A stretch of 64,000 bases of DNA, taken from NCBI GenBank assembly GCA_009838075.1, contig VXSG01000081.1, positions 1 to 64,000 on the forward strand, read 5' to 3'. Below, piece by piece: positions 31,772 through 40,705 of this stretch. The first letter of the stretch is position 1; every line of letters starts with the position of its first letter. Both the position numbers and the translations under genes were made by a program. A model generated the notes under the pieces. The model worked only from the letters and a program-made list of their open reading frames with translations. It was not told the DNA's origin and made no database searches. This stretch comes from Boseongicola sp. SB0665_bin_10 (GTDB taxonomy: Bacteria > Pseudomonadota > Alphaproteobacteria > Rhodobacterales > Rhodobacteraceae).

Positions 31772-32283
31772 ACGGAAGCGGCGATTGGCGCTCGCTCAGG
31801 TCGGTGCCTTCTAATGCCAGCGTCAGAGCCTGTCCAGTGTTACGCGCTTGAATTGTGGCGAGGCTTCGCCCAAGGCCGACGAAACTTGCATTTGGTGCGT
31901 TGGAGGAACTCCGGCAGTTGTTCCGTTCCTCGAATTGATCGGTCTGATGAAGCCATGGGGCTTGGTCGCCGACGGCCCGCACGTCATGCTATGCGAACCC
32001 GCCGGGACAGCGGAAGGAATGCGGGACACGCGCCGCGGGTGACTGGGACTCCGGCTGGAGGCCGTGGTGGGTTCCGGCATCGTCGAGAGGCCCGAAGACG
32101 CAAGGGAGTCGAACGAAGAAGGCGGGTTCGAGGTGCAGGTCGCGGGCGATGCGTACCCGATCAAGGCGCAACTCGGGTCCTGCCACGATCCGAATGGCGA
32201 AATCTTGCGCGGCCGAGGCAATTCGTGTGAATTGACGACGCTTCAGGTTTCCCCAAGGGGACTGCATCATCTCGACGGGACAG
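31772..32283. other. Intergenic region without a supported gene
   Basis: Several short open frames exist but none has a convincing start, Shine-Dalgarno or recognisable product. A stretch on the plus strand (about 31930-32040, FLELIGLMKPWGLVADG) looks protein-like and may be a gene remnant. tRNA upstream promoter elements must lie at its left end. Confidence 0.4.
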
Positions 32284-33585
32284 GTGATTTCAAAATTGGC
32301 ACGCACAGCAAGAGAACTGATCAACGATCGCGCCCGACTCTTGGGGCCGAACGTTTCGACCTTCTACGATGATCCGGTCCATTTCGTGAAAGGTGAGGGC
32401 GTTTGGCTTTGGGACGCCGGCGGGCGAAAATATCTCGACTGCTACAACAACGTGCCGCATGTCGGGCACTGCAACCCGCGCGTCGTCGAGGCGATCTGTC
32501 GCCAAGCCGACACGCTGAACACGCATTCCAGATACCTGCACGACGGAATAATCGACTATGTCGAAAGGCTGACAGGGACCATGGCGCCCTCGCTCAACAC
32601 CGCCATTCTGACCTGCACCGGGTCCGAAGCCAATGACATCGCCTTGCGCATGGCCGAGGCGGTGACCGGCAAGCGCGGGATCATCGCGACTGACGCCACC
32701 TACCACGGCAACACGTCGCTGGTGAGCCAGCTAAGCCGATCCAACCCGCCGGGCGTCGGCTTCGGACTCGATCAGTATCTGCGATTTGTCGAAGCGCCGG
32801 ACAGCTATCGCCGCCCCGATCCCGGCGGAACGCGTTTTGCAGCGGCCGTTGCGCACAAGATCGGGGAGGCGGAACAGGACGGGATCGGTTTTGCCGCCCT
32901 CGTCGTCTGCCCGTATTTCCTGAACGAAGGGTTTCCCGACAATCCGGACGACTGGCTGAAGGCCACCGCTGAACTGGTGCGCAAGGCGGGCGGCATCTTG
33001 ATCTGCGACGAGGTGCAATCGGGTTTCGGGCGCACCGGCACACATCTGTGGGCCCACGAGAAGATGGGGGTCGTCCCGGACATTCTGACCCTTGGCAAGC
33101 CGATGGCCAATGGGCATCCCGTCGGTGCAGTGGTGGCCGACGGGGACATCGTGGCCGAGTTCCGCAACGGGTATCGCTATTTCAATACCTTTGCAGGCAA
33201 CCCGGTATCCTGTGCCGCGGCCTTGGCGGTTCTGGAAGAGTTGGAACAGGCCGATCTGGTCGGAAATGCCAAAACGGTTGGCGCATATGCACGGTCTCGA
33301 CTTCTGGACCTCAAGGACAAGCACGAGGTCATTGGCGACGTCCGCGGCTCGGGATTGATCTTCGGCGCCGAAATGGTGACAGACCTGTCAACCAAGCAGC
33401 CTGCAAGCGAATTCACCGATCGTGTCATCAACGCGATGCGTCAACGCGGGATCATTCATTCCAAGCTCGGCAGGTACAAGAACACTCTCAAAATCCGGCC
33501 ACCAATGCCATTTTCCATCGCGAATGCGGACCTGCTCCTTGACACGCTTGATGAGGTGCTCAGCCAAACGCCGCTGCACACATGA
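32284..33585 (+). CDS. Class-III aminotransferase-fold PLP enzyme, probable phospho-lyase
   Basis: 433 residues, GTG start. Fold-type I PLP motifs: TCTGSEANDIALRMAE (cofactor phosphate), the ICDEVQSGFGRTG aspartate-glutamine box, and the lysine in ILTLGKPMANGHPVGAVV (about residue 280). Class III includes omega-transaminases and the AGXT2L-type lyases that cleave O-phospho-ethanolamine or 5-phosphohydroxylysine to an aldehyde, ammonia and phosphate. An APH-type kinase overlaps it (ATGA), as seen for AGXT2L partners, so a lyase acting on a phosphorylated amino alcohol is favoured over a plain transaminase. An aldehyde-handling dehydrogenase at 35877-37103 fits. The substrate is unknown. Confidence 0.85.
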   Translation: MISKLARTARELINDRARLLGPNVSTFYDDPVHFVKGEGVWLWDAGGRKYLDCYNNVPHVGHCNPRVVEAICRQADTLNTHSRYLHDGIIDYVERLTGTMAPSLNTAILTCTGSEANDIALRMAEAVTGKRGIIATDATYHGNTSLVSQLSRSNPPGVGFGLDQYLRFVEAPDSYRRPDPGGTRFAAAVAHKIGEAEQDGIGFAALVVCPYFLNEGFPDNPDDWLKATAELVRKAGGILICDEVQSGFGRTGTHLWAHEKMGVVPDILTLGKPMANGHPVGAVVADGDIVAEFRNGYRYFNTFAGNPVSCAAALAVLEELEQADLVGNAKTVGAYARSRLLDLKDKHEVIGDVRGSGLIFGAEMVTDLSTKQPASEFTDRVINAMRQRGIIHSKLGRYKNTLKIRPPMPFSIANADLLLDTLDEVLSQTPLHT

Positions 33586-34541
33586 ATGACATCGTCGAAG
33601 AGGCGCTTCGGCTATGGGGCATGACCAGGGCGGGATACGAATTGATCGCTGCCCGGGAAAACGCGGTCTACGAAGTTTCGGACGCCCGGGGCCGCTTCGC
33701 GCTGCGATTGCACCGTCAAGGCTATCGCAGGGATGCCGAAATTCGCTCGGAACTCGCGTGGCTGGCAGCCGCGGCGGAAGGTGGTCTTTCGGTGCCTTCG
33801 CCAGTTCGCACCGTCTGCGGCGGTTTCCTGGCTCGCATCGGCGGGATGCAGGTCGATGTCCTGACTTGGCTCACGGGCCGGACGTTGGACGATGCGCTGG
33901 CCAACCGTGCGCGTGAGGACCGTCGCTCTCTCTTCCTTGCACTGGGGCGAGAAATGGCGCGGCTCCATGAGGTGTCCGATGCATGGAGCCCACCGCAGTT
34001 CTTTGTCCGCGTTCACTGGGACCGGAATGGCCTGCTTGGCCAGGAACCGCTCTGGGACAGGTTTTGGGAAAACCCGGAATTGACCGCCTCAGATCGAGAC
34101 CTGTTTGAGGGGTTTCGGCGCGCAGCGTCTGACAAGCTTGAAGAGATCGGGCCAACGCTCGACTACGGACTGGTTCATGCTGATCTTGTTCCCGCAAATG
34201 TGCTGGTCGACGGCAATGCGTTGAGGCTGATCGACTTTGACGATGGTGGCTTCGGCTATCGTCTCTTCGACGTGGCAACCGCGCTGCTGAAACACATGCC
34301 AATGGCAGACTTTCCCCAATTTCAGAATTGCTTGATCGAAGGTTACCGTTCGATCCGTCCTTTGGACGTTGCAGAGCTCGACTTGTTTCTTGCACTCCGC
34401 GCTGCGACCTACGTTGGCTGGAACATCACCAGGATTGGCGAAGCTGACGGAACCGCACGAAACGAACGATTCATCAATTCGTTTCGAAGTCTGGCAGACA
34501 AGTGTCTGCGAAGAAATGTCTTTTCCGCATTCCTGGCCTGA
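33582..34541 (+). CDS. APH-fold small-molecule kinase (hydroxylysine/homoserine kinase type)
   Basis: 319 residues. Brenner motif GLVHADLVPANVLVDG (HxDxxxxN, about 201-213) and the metal-binding LIDFDDGGFG follow the usual N-lobe with REN-A-V-Y-E-V. These are aminoglycoside-phosphotransferase-fold kinases; the N-terminal pattern is like hydroxylysine kinase and homoserine kinase II rather than antibiotic resistance enzymes. Translationally coupled to the PLP enzyme by ATGA, so it likely makes that enzyme's phosphorylated substrate. Resistance function is unlikely in this context. Confidence 0.82.
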   Translation: MNDIVEEALRLWGMTRAGYELIAARENAVYEVSDARGRFALRLHRQGYRRDAEIRSELAWLAAAAEGGLSVPSPVRTVCGGFLARIGGMQVDVLTWLTGRTLDDALANRAREDRRSLFLALGREMARLHEVSDAWSPPQFFVRVHWDRNGLLGQEPLWDRFWENPELTASDRDLFEGFRRAASDKLEEIGPTLDYGLVHADLVPANVLVDGNALRLIDFDDGGFGYRLFDVATALLKHMPMADFPQFQNCLIEGYRSIRPLDVAELDLFLALRAATYVGWNITRIGEADGTARNERFINSFRSLADKCLRRNVFSAFLA

Positions 34542-34748
34542 GAAGCGCTCCGCTTCGAGGCGGTTCGTGAAGTGGCCGGCCGGCCATCGAGTTCGGTCGG
34601 GAACGTTTCCCGAGAGGGCAATTTCTGATCCTTCCTTTCCGTGAGAAGACTGATGTGCCTGCATGTTGCACTGCACCTGCCTTTCGTCTCCGATCGCGGA
34701 CTTGGTCCACCGTGACCAACGGGTTCCGTGCGGGACGCGGGAGACAAG

Positions 34749-35648
34749 CTACTGCTTGAAGCAGTTCTCTCTATGCCAATGTACGAACTCGCTTCGTGGA
34801 CATTCCGAAGAACGTCCGGGCGCGATCAATCGACCTGTCTCGTTGATCATTGACAGCACGGCGTCAGGATCGTTGGTCTGGCGAGAGACCAGGATTGTCA
34901 GGTCGTCCGCCAGTCCGACCAGGCCACGATCGAACATCCAGTGGGCGGTTCCCGAAAGGGCGATGCCGTTGCTGACAATGTCCGGCCCGTGGTGTGCGAC
35001 CGGTTTGATGTGAGCGGCCTCGACTTCGGCGCGGCCACCGCCGTTGATCAGCTGGAGCCCGGTGATCGCACAACGATTGACATACGCACGGAGCACCGTC
35101 TTCCGGAAGTTCCTGTCCCGTATGACGCGGCTTGTGAGCTGGTTCACCCGATCTCGCGCATTCAGGGGCTCAATGGGCTGTTCGGCGCCGGGGAGCCCGT
35201 GCCCCGGCCGGCCGGGTTCGACACGGGGCAGGACGTCTTCCTCGCGTCCGAGGCCCTGTCCAACGATCCGGGCGAAATCCGCCGGAGACAATGGACGGAC
35301 TGCTGCCTGGGCGCGGCCAGAAATCTTGCCTTGGTCATTGAGAAGACCCTGTTCAAGATACATGCCGTGCTCCCGGAAGGGAGCCGGATCCCCGAAGTCC
35401 AGGTACGTGCCCGGTTCGATCAATGCCAGAAACATGTCCGGCCGGCCAGGGTCCGGGATGATCTCCTGGACCTTGGCGACGGCGAAGTAGCCCTTCGAGT
35501 TCTTGACCTTGGTTGGTTCGAGATAGACGATCCAGTCCCCTTCACACCGCCGGACGCGGTCAAGGTATTGCCTTGGAAACTGATATTGCCGTGACGGAAC
35601 GTCGTCATAGATCGAGTCGGTCCGGTGGATGAAAACGCCGAATGCCAT
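34749..35648 (-). CDS. HNH endonuclease, restriction-like
   Basis: 299 residues from the ATG at 35648. The N-terminal half (MAFGVFIHRTDSIYDD, QYLDRVRRCEGDWIVYLEP) is a EVE/PUA-like region found in a family of putative restriction endonucleases. The C-terminal half is an HNH domain: CAITGLQLINGGGRAEVEAAHIKPV then NGIALSGTAHWMFDRGL, with the catalytic AAHI histidine and a metal ligand His in AHWMFD. Probably cleaves modified or invading DNA. No methyltransferase is adjacent. The longer open frame upstream of 35648 has no support. Confidence 0.8.
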   Translation of the reverse strand: MAFGVFIHRTDSIYDDVPSRQYQFPRQYLDRVRRCEGDWIVYLEPTKVKNSKGYFAVAKVQEIIPDPGRPDMFLALIEPGTYLDFGDPAPFREHGMYLEQGLLNDQGKISGRAQAAVRPLSPADFARIVGQGLGREEDVLPRVEPGRPGHGLPGAEQPIEPLNARDRVNQLTSRVIRDRNFRKTVLRAYVNRCAITGLQLINGGGRAEVEAAHIKPVAHHGPDIVSNGIALSGTAHWMFDRGLVGLADDLTILVSRQTNDPDAVLSMINETGRLIAPGRSSECPRSEFVHWHRENCFKQ

Positions 35649-35876
35649 GATGGAAGACATGGCTGCATTCCAGCGGCTTGCCAAGAAAAAATGGCCAGGC
35701 AAGCCGAATCTCGGGAGCGCCTTTTCTGTGGGGCGAGAGTCTTGACACAGTAGGCACGATAGCCTGTGAGGCCATTGAAGGCTCTTGTTTCGTGCAGCTG
35801 CAACTCCTGTCGGCGGACCAAACCAGGCCCTCTCGGGAAACGTCAGCATTTGCCAAAGTGTTGATTCTGGCGGCGT

Positions 35877-37103
35877 CTACGCTTGTCTCGATTCTTCTCT
35901 GGGTCCCGAAAGCACATGATCCCCTTGTGTTTCATGCGGTTGCAGGTGATCGATGGCCTCTTGCCGTTGTGCAGCCGCAATGAAGCGTTCCTTGGTGCCG
36001 ACAAAGTTCCTTCCGCGTTCACCGACAAAGGCTTCCTCAATGATTTCGGCACAGGCTTGAAGCCGAATTCCGTGATCTGCAAAGCGGGTTCCGACACCCA
36101 ACCCGTTCAGAAATTCGGCAAGTTGATCGGCACCTGCAATCAGGTCCGGCCCGAAAATTTCCCTAAGGGCGGCCTCCCGGAAGCCGCCGATGCCGATGAC
36201 GGACCGCAGAACCGTCGGCAGGGTGAAGGAACAGGCAATTCCATGCTGCACACCCCATCCAAGCGTAATTGGGTAAGACAGGTTGTGAGCGATTGCCGTC
36301 TCAGTGTTGGAGAACGCAAGCCCTGCGTTAAGCGAAGCTTCAGCCATGGCGCTGCGAAGGGCCAGATTTCCGGGGTCGCGAACAACCAATGGAAGCGTCT
36401 GGATGACCAGCCTGGCCGCAGCCACGGCGTGGCGGGCCGAAATCGGATTGGCGTTCACGTTCCAGATGCTTTCGATCGAATGCGAAAGGGAATCCAAACC
36501 CGTCGAAATTGTCAGGCCGATCGGTTTTTCCAACGTCAATTCCGGATCCAAAAGCGCCGTTTCGGGGTACAGACGCGGATGCGCCAAGGAAAATTTCTTG
36601 CCTTGGGCTTCATTCCAGACCGTCGCCCAGCAGGTCACCTCACTGCCTGTGCCGGCGGTGGTTGGAACCGCGATGATCGGGACAAAGGAAAGGTCTTCTT
36701 CTCCTGTTCTGGTTTCAAGATACCGCGCGACATTGTCGAAATTGCCGTTCGCCGACGCAATCACCTTGGCCGAGTCAATGACCGAACCACCGCCAAGGGC
36801 CACGATTACTTCGACTTTTGCGCCAACTCTTCCGAAGCGGGCGCTTTGGTCCCTCAAAAGCAGGTAATCTGGATTTGGAGCAACATCGGAAATGGAAAGA
36901 ATCGGCACGCCCGCCTTTGTCGCAAGTCGCTGCGAAAGATCCGAGAATACAGGTTCAGGGTATGTCACCAGCACATAGCGCCGACCCGCGATTAGGTCAG
37001 CCAGTCTACCGAACTCGCCTGAGCCAAAAATGACGTTTACCGGATTTCCATATGTCCACATATCTTCCCATGTTCCCTGAGCGCCACTCATCAAATCTAC
37101 CAT
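35877..37103 (-). CDS. Iron-containing alcohol dehydrogenase
   Basis: 408 residues (start at 37103, or 37091 giving MSGAQGTW). NAD-binding GGGSVIDSAKVIA (about 103-115), TTAGTGSEVT, and metal ligands in GLDSLSHSIESIW (Asp and His) and AIAHNLSYPITLGWGVQHG (two His). The start WTYGNPVNVIFGSGE resembles phosphonoacetaldehyde-reductase-type members (PhpC-like). It reduces short aldehydes or oxidises alcohols with NAD(P). It faces the kinase/PLP pair and may handle the aldehyde they release (inference). The C-terminus is extended by about 20 polar residues. Confidence 0.85.
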   Translation of the reverse strand: MVDLMSGAQGTWEDMWTYGNPVNVIFGSGEFGRLADLIAGRRYVLVTYPEPVFSDLSQRLATKAGVPILSISDVAPNPDYLLLRDQSARFGRVGAKVEVIVALGGGSVIDSAKVIASANGNFDNVARYLETRTGEEDLSFVPIIAVPTTAGTGSEVTCWATVWNEAQGKKFSLAHPRLYPETALLDPELTLEKPIGLTISTGLDSLSHSIESIWNVNANPISARHAVAAARLVIQTLPLVVRDPGNLALRSAMAEASLNAGLAFSNTETAIAHNLSYPITLGWGVQHGIACSFTLPTVLRSVIGIGGFREAALREIFGPDLIAGADQLAEFLNGLGVGTRFADHGIRLQACAEIIEEAFVGERGRNFVGTKERFIAAAQRQEAIDHLQPHETQGDHVLSGPREESRQA

Positions 37104-38148
37104 TGGAATTGGAGTTTGGGCAGAGTTGATCCAATTGACAAATTGGTTTCTTCGATGATGGCCAAATGCTCAATGCGCGTAGCGCGGTCCGCTTCAGGTC
37201 CGGCCCCTTCGGAGCCACCAGGCCCGCGTCGGCCTCCCTGAAGCGGGCGATCGCATGGTTGCAGGCGCGACGCTGCTGGCGGACCATCTCGTGCAGCAGT
37301 TCCGGGACCTTGGGGTCGGTCCTGATCCTTCTCGTGCCCTTGACAAGGACGCTTGCCGTGACGGGTGTCGCGGAGAGAAGCCAGATCCGCAGCGAGGCGG
37401 GGGACGTCGGACCGGCCGGAAGGATCTTCATCGTCCAGAAGCGCGGCGCATCCCCGCGGAAATTCGAGGGCATGTCTGACGGTCGGACATCGTGGCCGGG
37501 CGACGCGGTCCGGTGCGGCAGTCACCACATGAACTGCATCTCGGCGCGGCGCGCGTTCAAGCAGGGCGACAGGGCATCGTCGCCTGTGACCGATTCCGGA
37601 TCCAGCGCAACGGACAGTTCGTCCGTCCGGATGCCGTCGAAGCGTCGCTCGTTCTCCGGCGACGGGCGAGGATCGCAGTCTTCCGCCGCCGGCACGGCAA
37701 TGGAGGACGGTGCCGGTTCCGACGGGAGTCCGGATCCTGCAATGCCCTTCGGGCATCCGCTCATGTCGTTCATGGCACCCACCCACGATCCAGCGCCGGA
37801 TGGATCGCGGCGTGACCGCGCTGCGTCTCGAAAGGGGTCACGTCGTCACTCACGTTTCGCTGCCCGCTGGATGTTCCTGGATCGTTCAAGCCGGAAAGCC
37901 TCAAACGTCGCGTTCGTTGCTTGACAGTGAGGCAGCGGGACCGAGATCCCGACCGAGAGGAGACCTCATGCGAGACTCGTTGCGGGCTGTTCCGGTGATA
38001 TGGCCGTTGCGACCCGGGCTGATTGCCTTTCCGCGCTACGGAAGGCGGAATTACAATGTTGCCCATATCCGAGCACGCATCGTAGTCTGACAAGGGGAGG
38101 CGGCGCCTTGCAACAGGCAGGCATCGTCGCATTGCGGAGGAAGAAGAC
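37104..38148. other. Gene-poor region with transposase-like debris
   Basis: No intact gene is supported. A TnpB-like fragment is recognisable at 37171-37335 on the minus strand; further left- and right-hand frames break after short distances. The last 20 bp carry the GGAGG of the following sulfite-dehydrogenase-like gene. Confidence 0.5.
37171..37335 (-). pseudogene. Possible TnpB-like transposase fragment
   Basis: The frame reads RRIRTDPKVPELLHEMVRQQ then RRACNHAIARFREADAG and LKRTALRAL, resembling the N-terminal helices of OrfB/TnpB (IS200/IS605-type) proteins, where a basic strand is followed by R-x-x-x-N-x-A. No RuvC catalytic residues follow; the sequence runs into the start of the dehydrogenase gene. 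Identification rests on pattern only. Confidence 0.35.
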
Positions 38149-39444
38149 ATGCCTGGAGACTTGTTCGAGACCAAGGCGCTCTACGCCTTCTTCGCGGAAC
38201 ACCCGCGCGAAGCGCGGCGCCAGTTCTTTGACTCTGGGCCGGAAGTGAGCCGGCGAGGCTTCTTCGCTGGCGTCGGACTGGCGGCTTCGGGCGGCTTGCT
38301 CGGCATGGCGATTCCCTACTGCGCCAACATGCCTTACGGTCTTGTGCCCGCCGCGTTTGCTTCCGAAGACGTGCTCGTCGGCAAGGATGGCCTGACGCTG
38401 CTGAACGACCGGCCGATCAATGCGGAGACGCCGGCGCACCTGCTCGACGATGCGATCACGCCCACCGCCCGGCACTTCATCCGCAACAACGGATTGCCGC
38501 CGGAGGATGTCGATGCCGAGGGCTGGTCCCTCACTGTCGATGGGCTGGTGGAGAACCCGAAGGAACTGTCCATTGCCGATCTTCAGGCGCAGTTCGAGGT
38601 TGTGACCATGGCGCTCACCATCGAATGCGGCGGCAACGGCCGGGCGTTTTTCGACCCGCCGGCGACTGGCAACCAGTGGACGGTGGGCGCCGTGGGCTGC
38701 TCGGAGTGGACCGGCGTGAGGCTTGCAGACGTGCTGAACAGGGCTGGCGTCAAGCCGGGTGTTGTCTACACGGCGCACTACGGAGCGGATACTCATCTCT
38801 CCGGCAAGGAGGGCAAGTTGCCGATCTCGCGTGGCGTGACGATCGAGAAGGCCATGACCGACAACGTGCTCATTGCCTTCGCGATGAACGGCGGGCCATT
38901 GCACCGGCAGAACGGCGCGCCGCTTCGGCTGGTGGTGCCGGGCTGGCCAGGGTCCTGTTCGCAGAAATGGCTGAATCGCATCCAGCTTCGTGACATCGTG
39001 CATGACGGGCCGAAAATGACCGGCACCTCCTATCGGGTGCCGCGCTATCCGGTCGCCCCGGGCGACGAGGTGCCGAAGGAGGACTTCGAGATCATCGAGC
39101 GCATGCCCGTGAAGGCTCTCGTGACGGCGCCGATGAGTGACAGCACCGCAGCCGGGGAGGTCGAGGTGCGCGGGCATGCCTGGTCGGGAGACCGCACCGT
39201 TTCGGCCGTCGACCTCTCCATCGATTTCGGCAAGACCTGGATGGGGGCCGAACTGGAGGAGCCAGTCAATTCGGGCGCGTGGCAGAACTGGCGGCGTGTC
39301 GTGTCGTTCCCCGAGGCCGGCTACTACGAGGTCTGGGCGCGGGCGACCGACAGTGCGGGCGAGATGCAGCCCTTCGCCATCGACTGGAACCCGAAGGGGT
39401 ATCTCAACAACACGATGCACCGGGTGGCGCTGCGCGTCGCTTGA
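38149..39444 (+). CDS. soxC: Sulfite dehydrogenase-like molybdenum protein (SoxC/SorA type)
   Basis: 431 residues. A Tat signal (SRRGFFAGVGLAASGG, residues 34-49) predicts periplasmic export. The sulfite-oxidase fold follows: molybdenum-ligand Cys160 in LTIECGGNGRAFF, then VPGWPGSCSQKWLNRI (cofactor/substrate pocket) and a C-terminal dimerisation domain ending VALRVA. GGAGG precedes the ATG. With the adjacent dihaem cytochrome it should oxidise sulfite or a sulfane-sulfur carrier and pass electrons to the cytochrome pool. No other sox genes are in the window, so direct sulfite oxidation is as likely as a Sox role. Confidence 0.88.
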   Translation: MPGDLFETKALYAFFAEHPREARRQFFDSGPEVSRRGFFAGVGLAASGGLLGMAIPYCANMPYGLVPAAFASEDVLVGKDGLTLLNDRPINAETPAHLLDDAITPTARHFIRNNGLPPEDVDAEGWSLTVDGLVENPKELSIADLQAQFEVVTMALTIECGGNGRAFFDPPATGNQWTVGAVGCSEWTGVRLADVLNRAGVKPGVVYTAHYGADTHLSGKEGKLPISRGVTIEKAMTDNVLIAFAMNGGPLHRQNGAPLRLVVPGWPGSCSQKWLNRIQLRDIVHDGPKMTGTSYRVPRYPVAPGDEVPKEDFEIIERMPVKALVTAPMSDSTAAGEVEVRGHAWSGDRTVSAVDLSIDFGKTWMGAELEEPVNSGAWQNWRRVVSFPEAGYYEVWARATDSAGEMQPFAIDWNPKGYLNNTMHRVALRVA

Positions 39445-39456
39445 CTGGAGGCAGAG

Positions 39457-40164
39457 TTGTCCGGTCCGATGCACATTGCGGCCGTGCTGCTGTTCTGCGC
39501 CTGCGCTGCCGCGGCGCCAGCCGGGGCGGCCGAACCGGAGGCGCGCCTCGCCGCAGCCGATTCCGTCCGCGGCAAGAAGGTCTTCCGCAAGTGCGTCGCC
39601 TGCCATACGGTCGAGAAGGGCGGACGGAAGAAGACCGGGCCCAATCTCTGGGGCATTGTCGGCGCGCCGGTGGGTGCCAGGGATGGCTTTCGCTATTCGA
39701 AGGCGATGTTGGCATTCGGCGGCACCTGGACGCCTGAGCGCCTCGATGCCTATCTGGCAAGGCCGCGCGGGTTTGTGAAGGGCGGGTCCATGAGCTTCGT
39801 CGGGCTCAAGCGCGAGCAGGACCGCGCCGATGTCATTGCGTTCCTGAACGGAATGGGCGACAGCCCGGCCGACTTCGGCAAGGCACAGGAGGCATTGCCG
39901 GGTGTCGTGTCGCCGGAACCGGAAGACTATGGCGTCATGGTGGCCGCACCCGGCGCGTCCGAGACCTTTGACGCCTGCACGGTCTGTCATTCGGAACGAA
40001 TCGTGGCACAGCAGGGGCTGACGCGCGAGCGATGGGACGAACTCTTGGACTGGATGGTCGAGGAGCACGAAATGGAGCCGATCGAGGCCGATGCACGGGC
40101 GACCATTCTCGACTATCTGAGCGCGCACTACGGTCCCGATCGCCCCAACTTTCCGCGCAATTGA
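39457..40164 (+). CDS. soxD: Dihaem cytochrome c partner (SoxD-like)
   Basis: 235 residues, TTG start chosen because GGAGG lies 7 nt upstream. Residues 5-25 are a signal peptide (AAVLLFCACAAAAPAGA). Haem sites: CVACH at 46-50, with a distal Met in the SMSF region (about 112), and CTVCH at 174-178. This is shorter than the about 380-residue SoxD of Paracoccus but has the same two-haem layout. It follows the molybdenum subunit by 12 nt and is its expected electron acceptor. Confidence 0.85.
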   Translation: MSGPMHIAAVLLFCACAAAAPAGAAEPEARLAAADSVRGKKVFRKCVACHTVEKGGRKKTGPNLWGIVGAPVGARDGFRYSKAMLAFGGTWTPERLDAYLARPRGFVKGGSMSFVGLKREQDRADVIAFLNGMGDSPADFGKAQEALPGVVSPEPEDYGVMVAAPGASETFDACTVCHSERIVAQQGLTRERWDELLDWMVEEHEMEPIEADARATILDYLSAHYGPDRPNFPRN

Positions 40165-40705
40165 GGGGATCAGCAGCATTCCCGGGATCAGAGGGCCGTC
40201 CGCGGCCAGAGCTGGACCAGTTCGACCACGAACGCCTGTCTGTCTGGAAGCGTGGCCGAACACGGCAGAGCGGCTCAGCATTCATCGACGTGACGGCATC
40301 ATCGGATGCGCGCCCAGATCGGCAACATCACCGGACGGCTTGTCCTCGGACGGCATGGCCCGCCCCGATGCGGACCGCGGAGCCGCTGCGGCCGCGTTTT
40401 TGACTGCCAGCGCGACGTCGTCTGCTCACGCAAGCTCTCGTGGTGCCGTGGAAGACGGGATAGGCCCGAGATGCAGCGTTCCGGCCGTTGGCGTGCCCGA
40501 CGAGGTCGAGATGAATGCACCGGGCTGACCGTGCCGGCCCGTCGCGTCCCATCTGGTCGACCAGGCCGCCAATGTTGACAGCACGATCTGGATGATCCCC
40601 TCGATTGCCCCTTCCGGTTGGGTGAGGGAACCTGTCGGGTTGATGGCATCAATGAATCGGTGGATGTTCGGGAATTGGCACAGGATTTGGCAGGCCAACG
40701 AGTCA
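40165..40705. other. Intergenic region, no supported gene
   Basis: Open frames exist in several phases because of high GC, but none has a good start and recognisable product. The segment presumably holds the promoter for cluster 1; I see no clear consensus boxes. Confidence 0.4.

Noticed and set aside
33582..34541. Aminoglycoside resistance gene
   Set aside because: The APH fold is real, but the operon and N-terminal pattern fit a metabolic kinase.
37966..40281. A 771-codon open frame on the minus strand opposite the sulfite-dehydrogenase-like pair
   Set aside because: It is antisense to two well-motivated genes, is Arg/His-rich and has no recognisable domain; GC-rich codon structure explains it.
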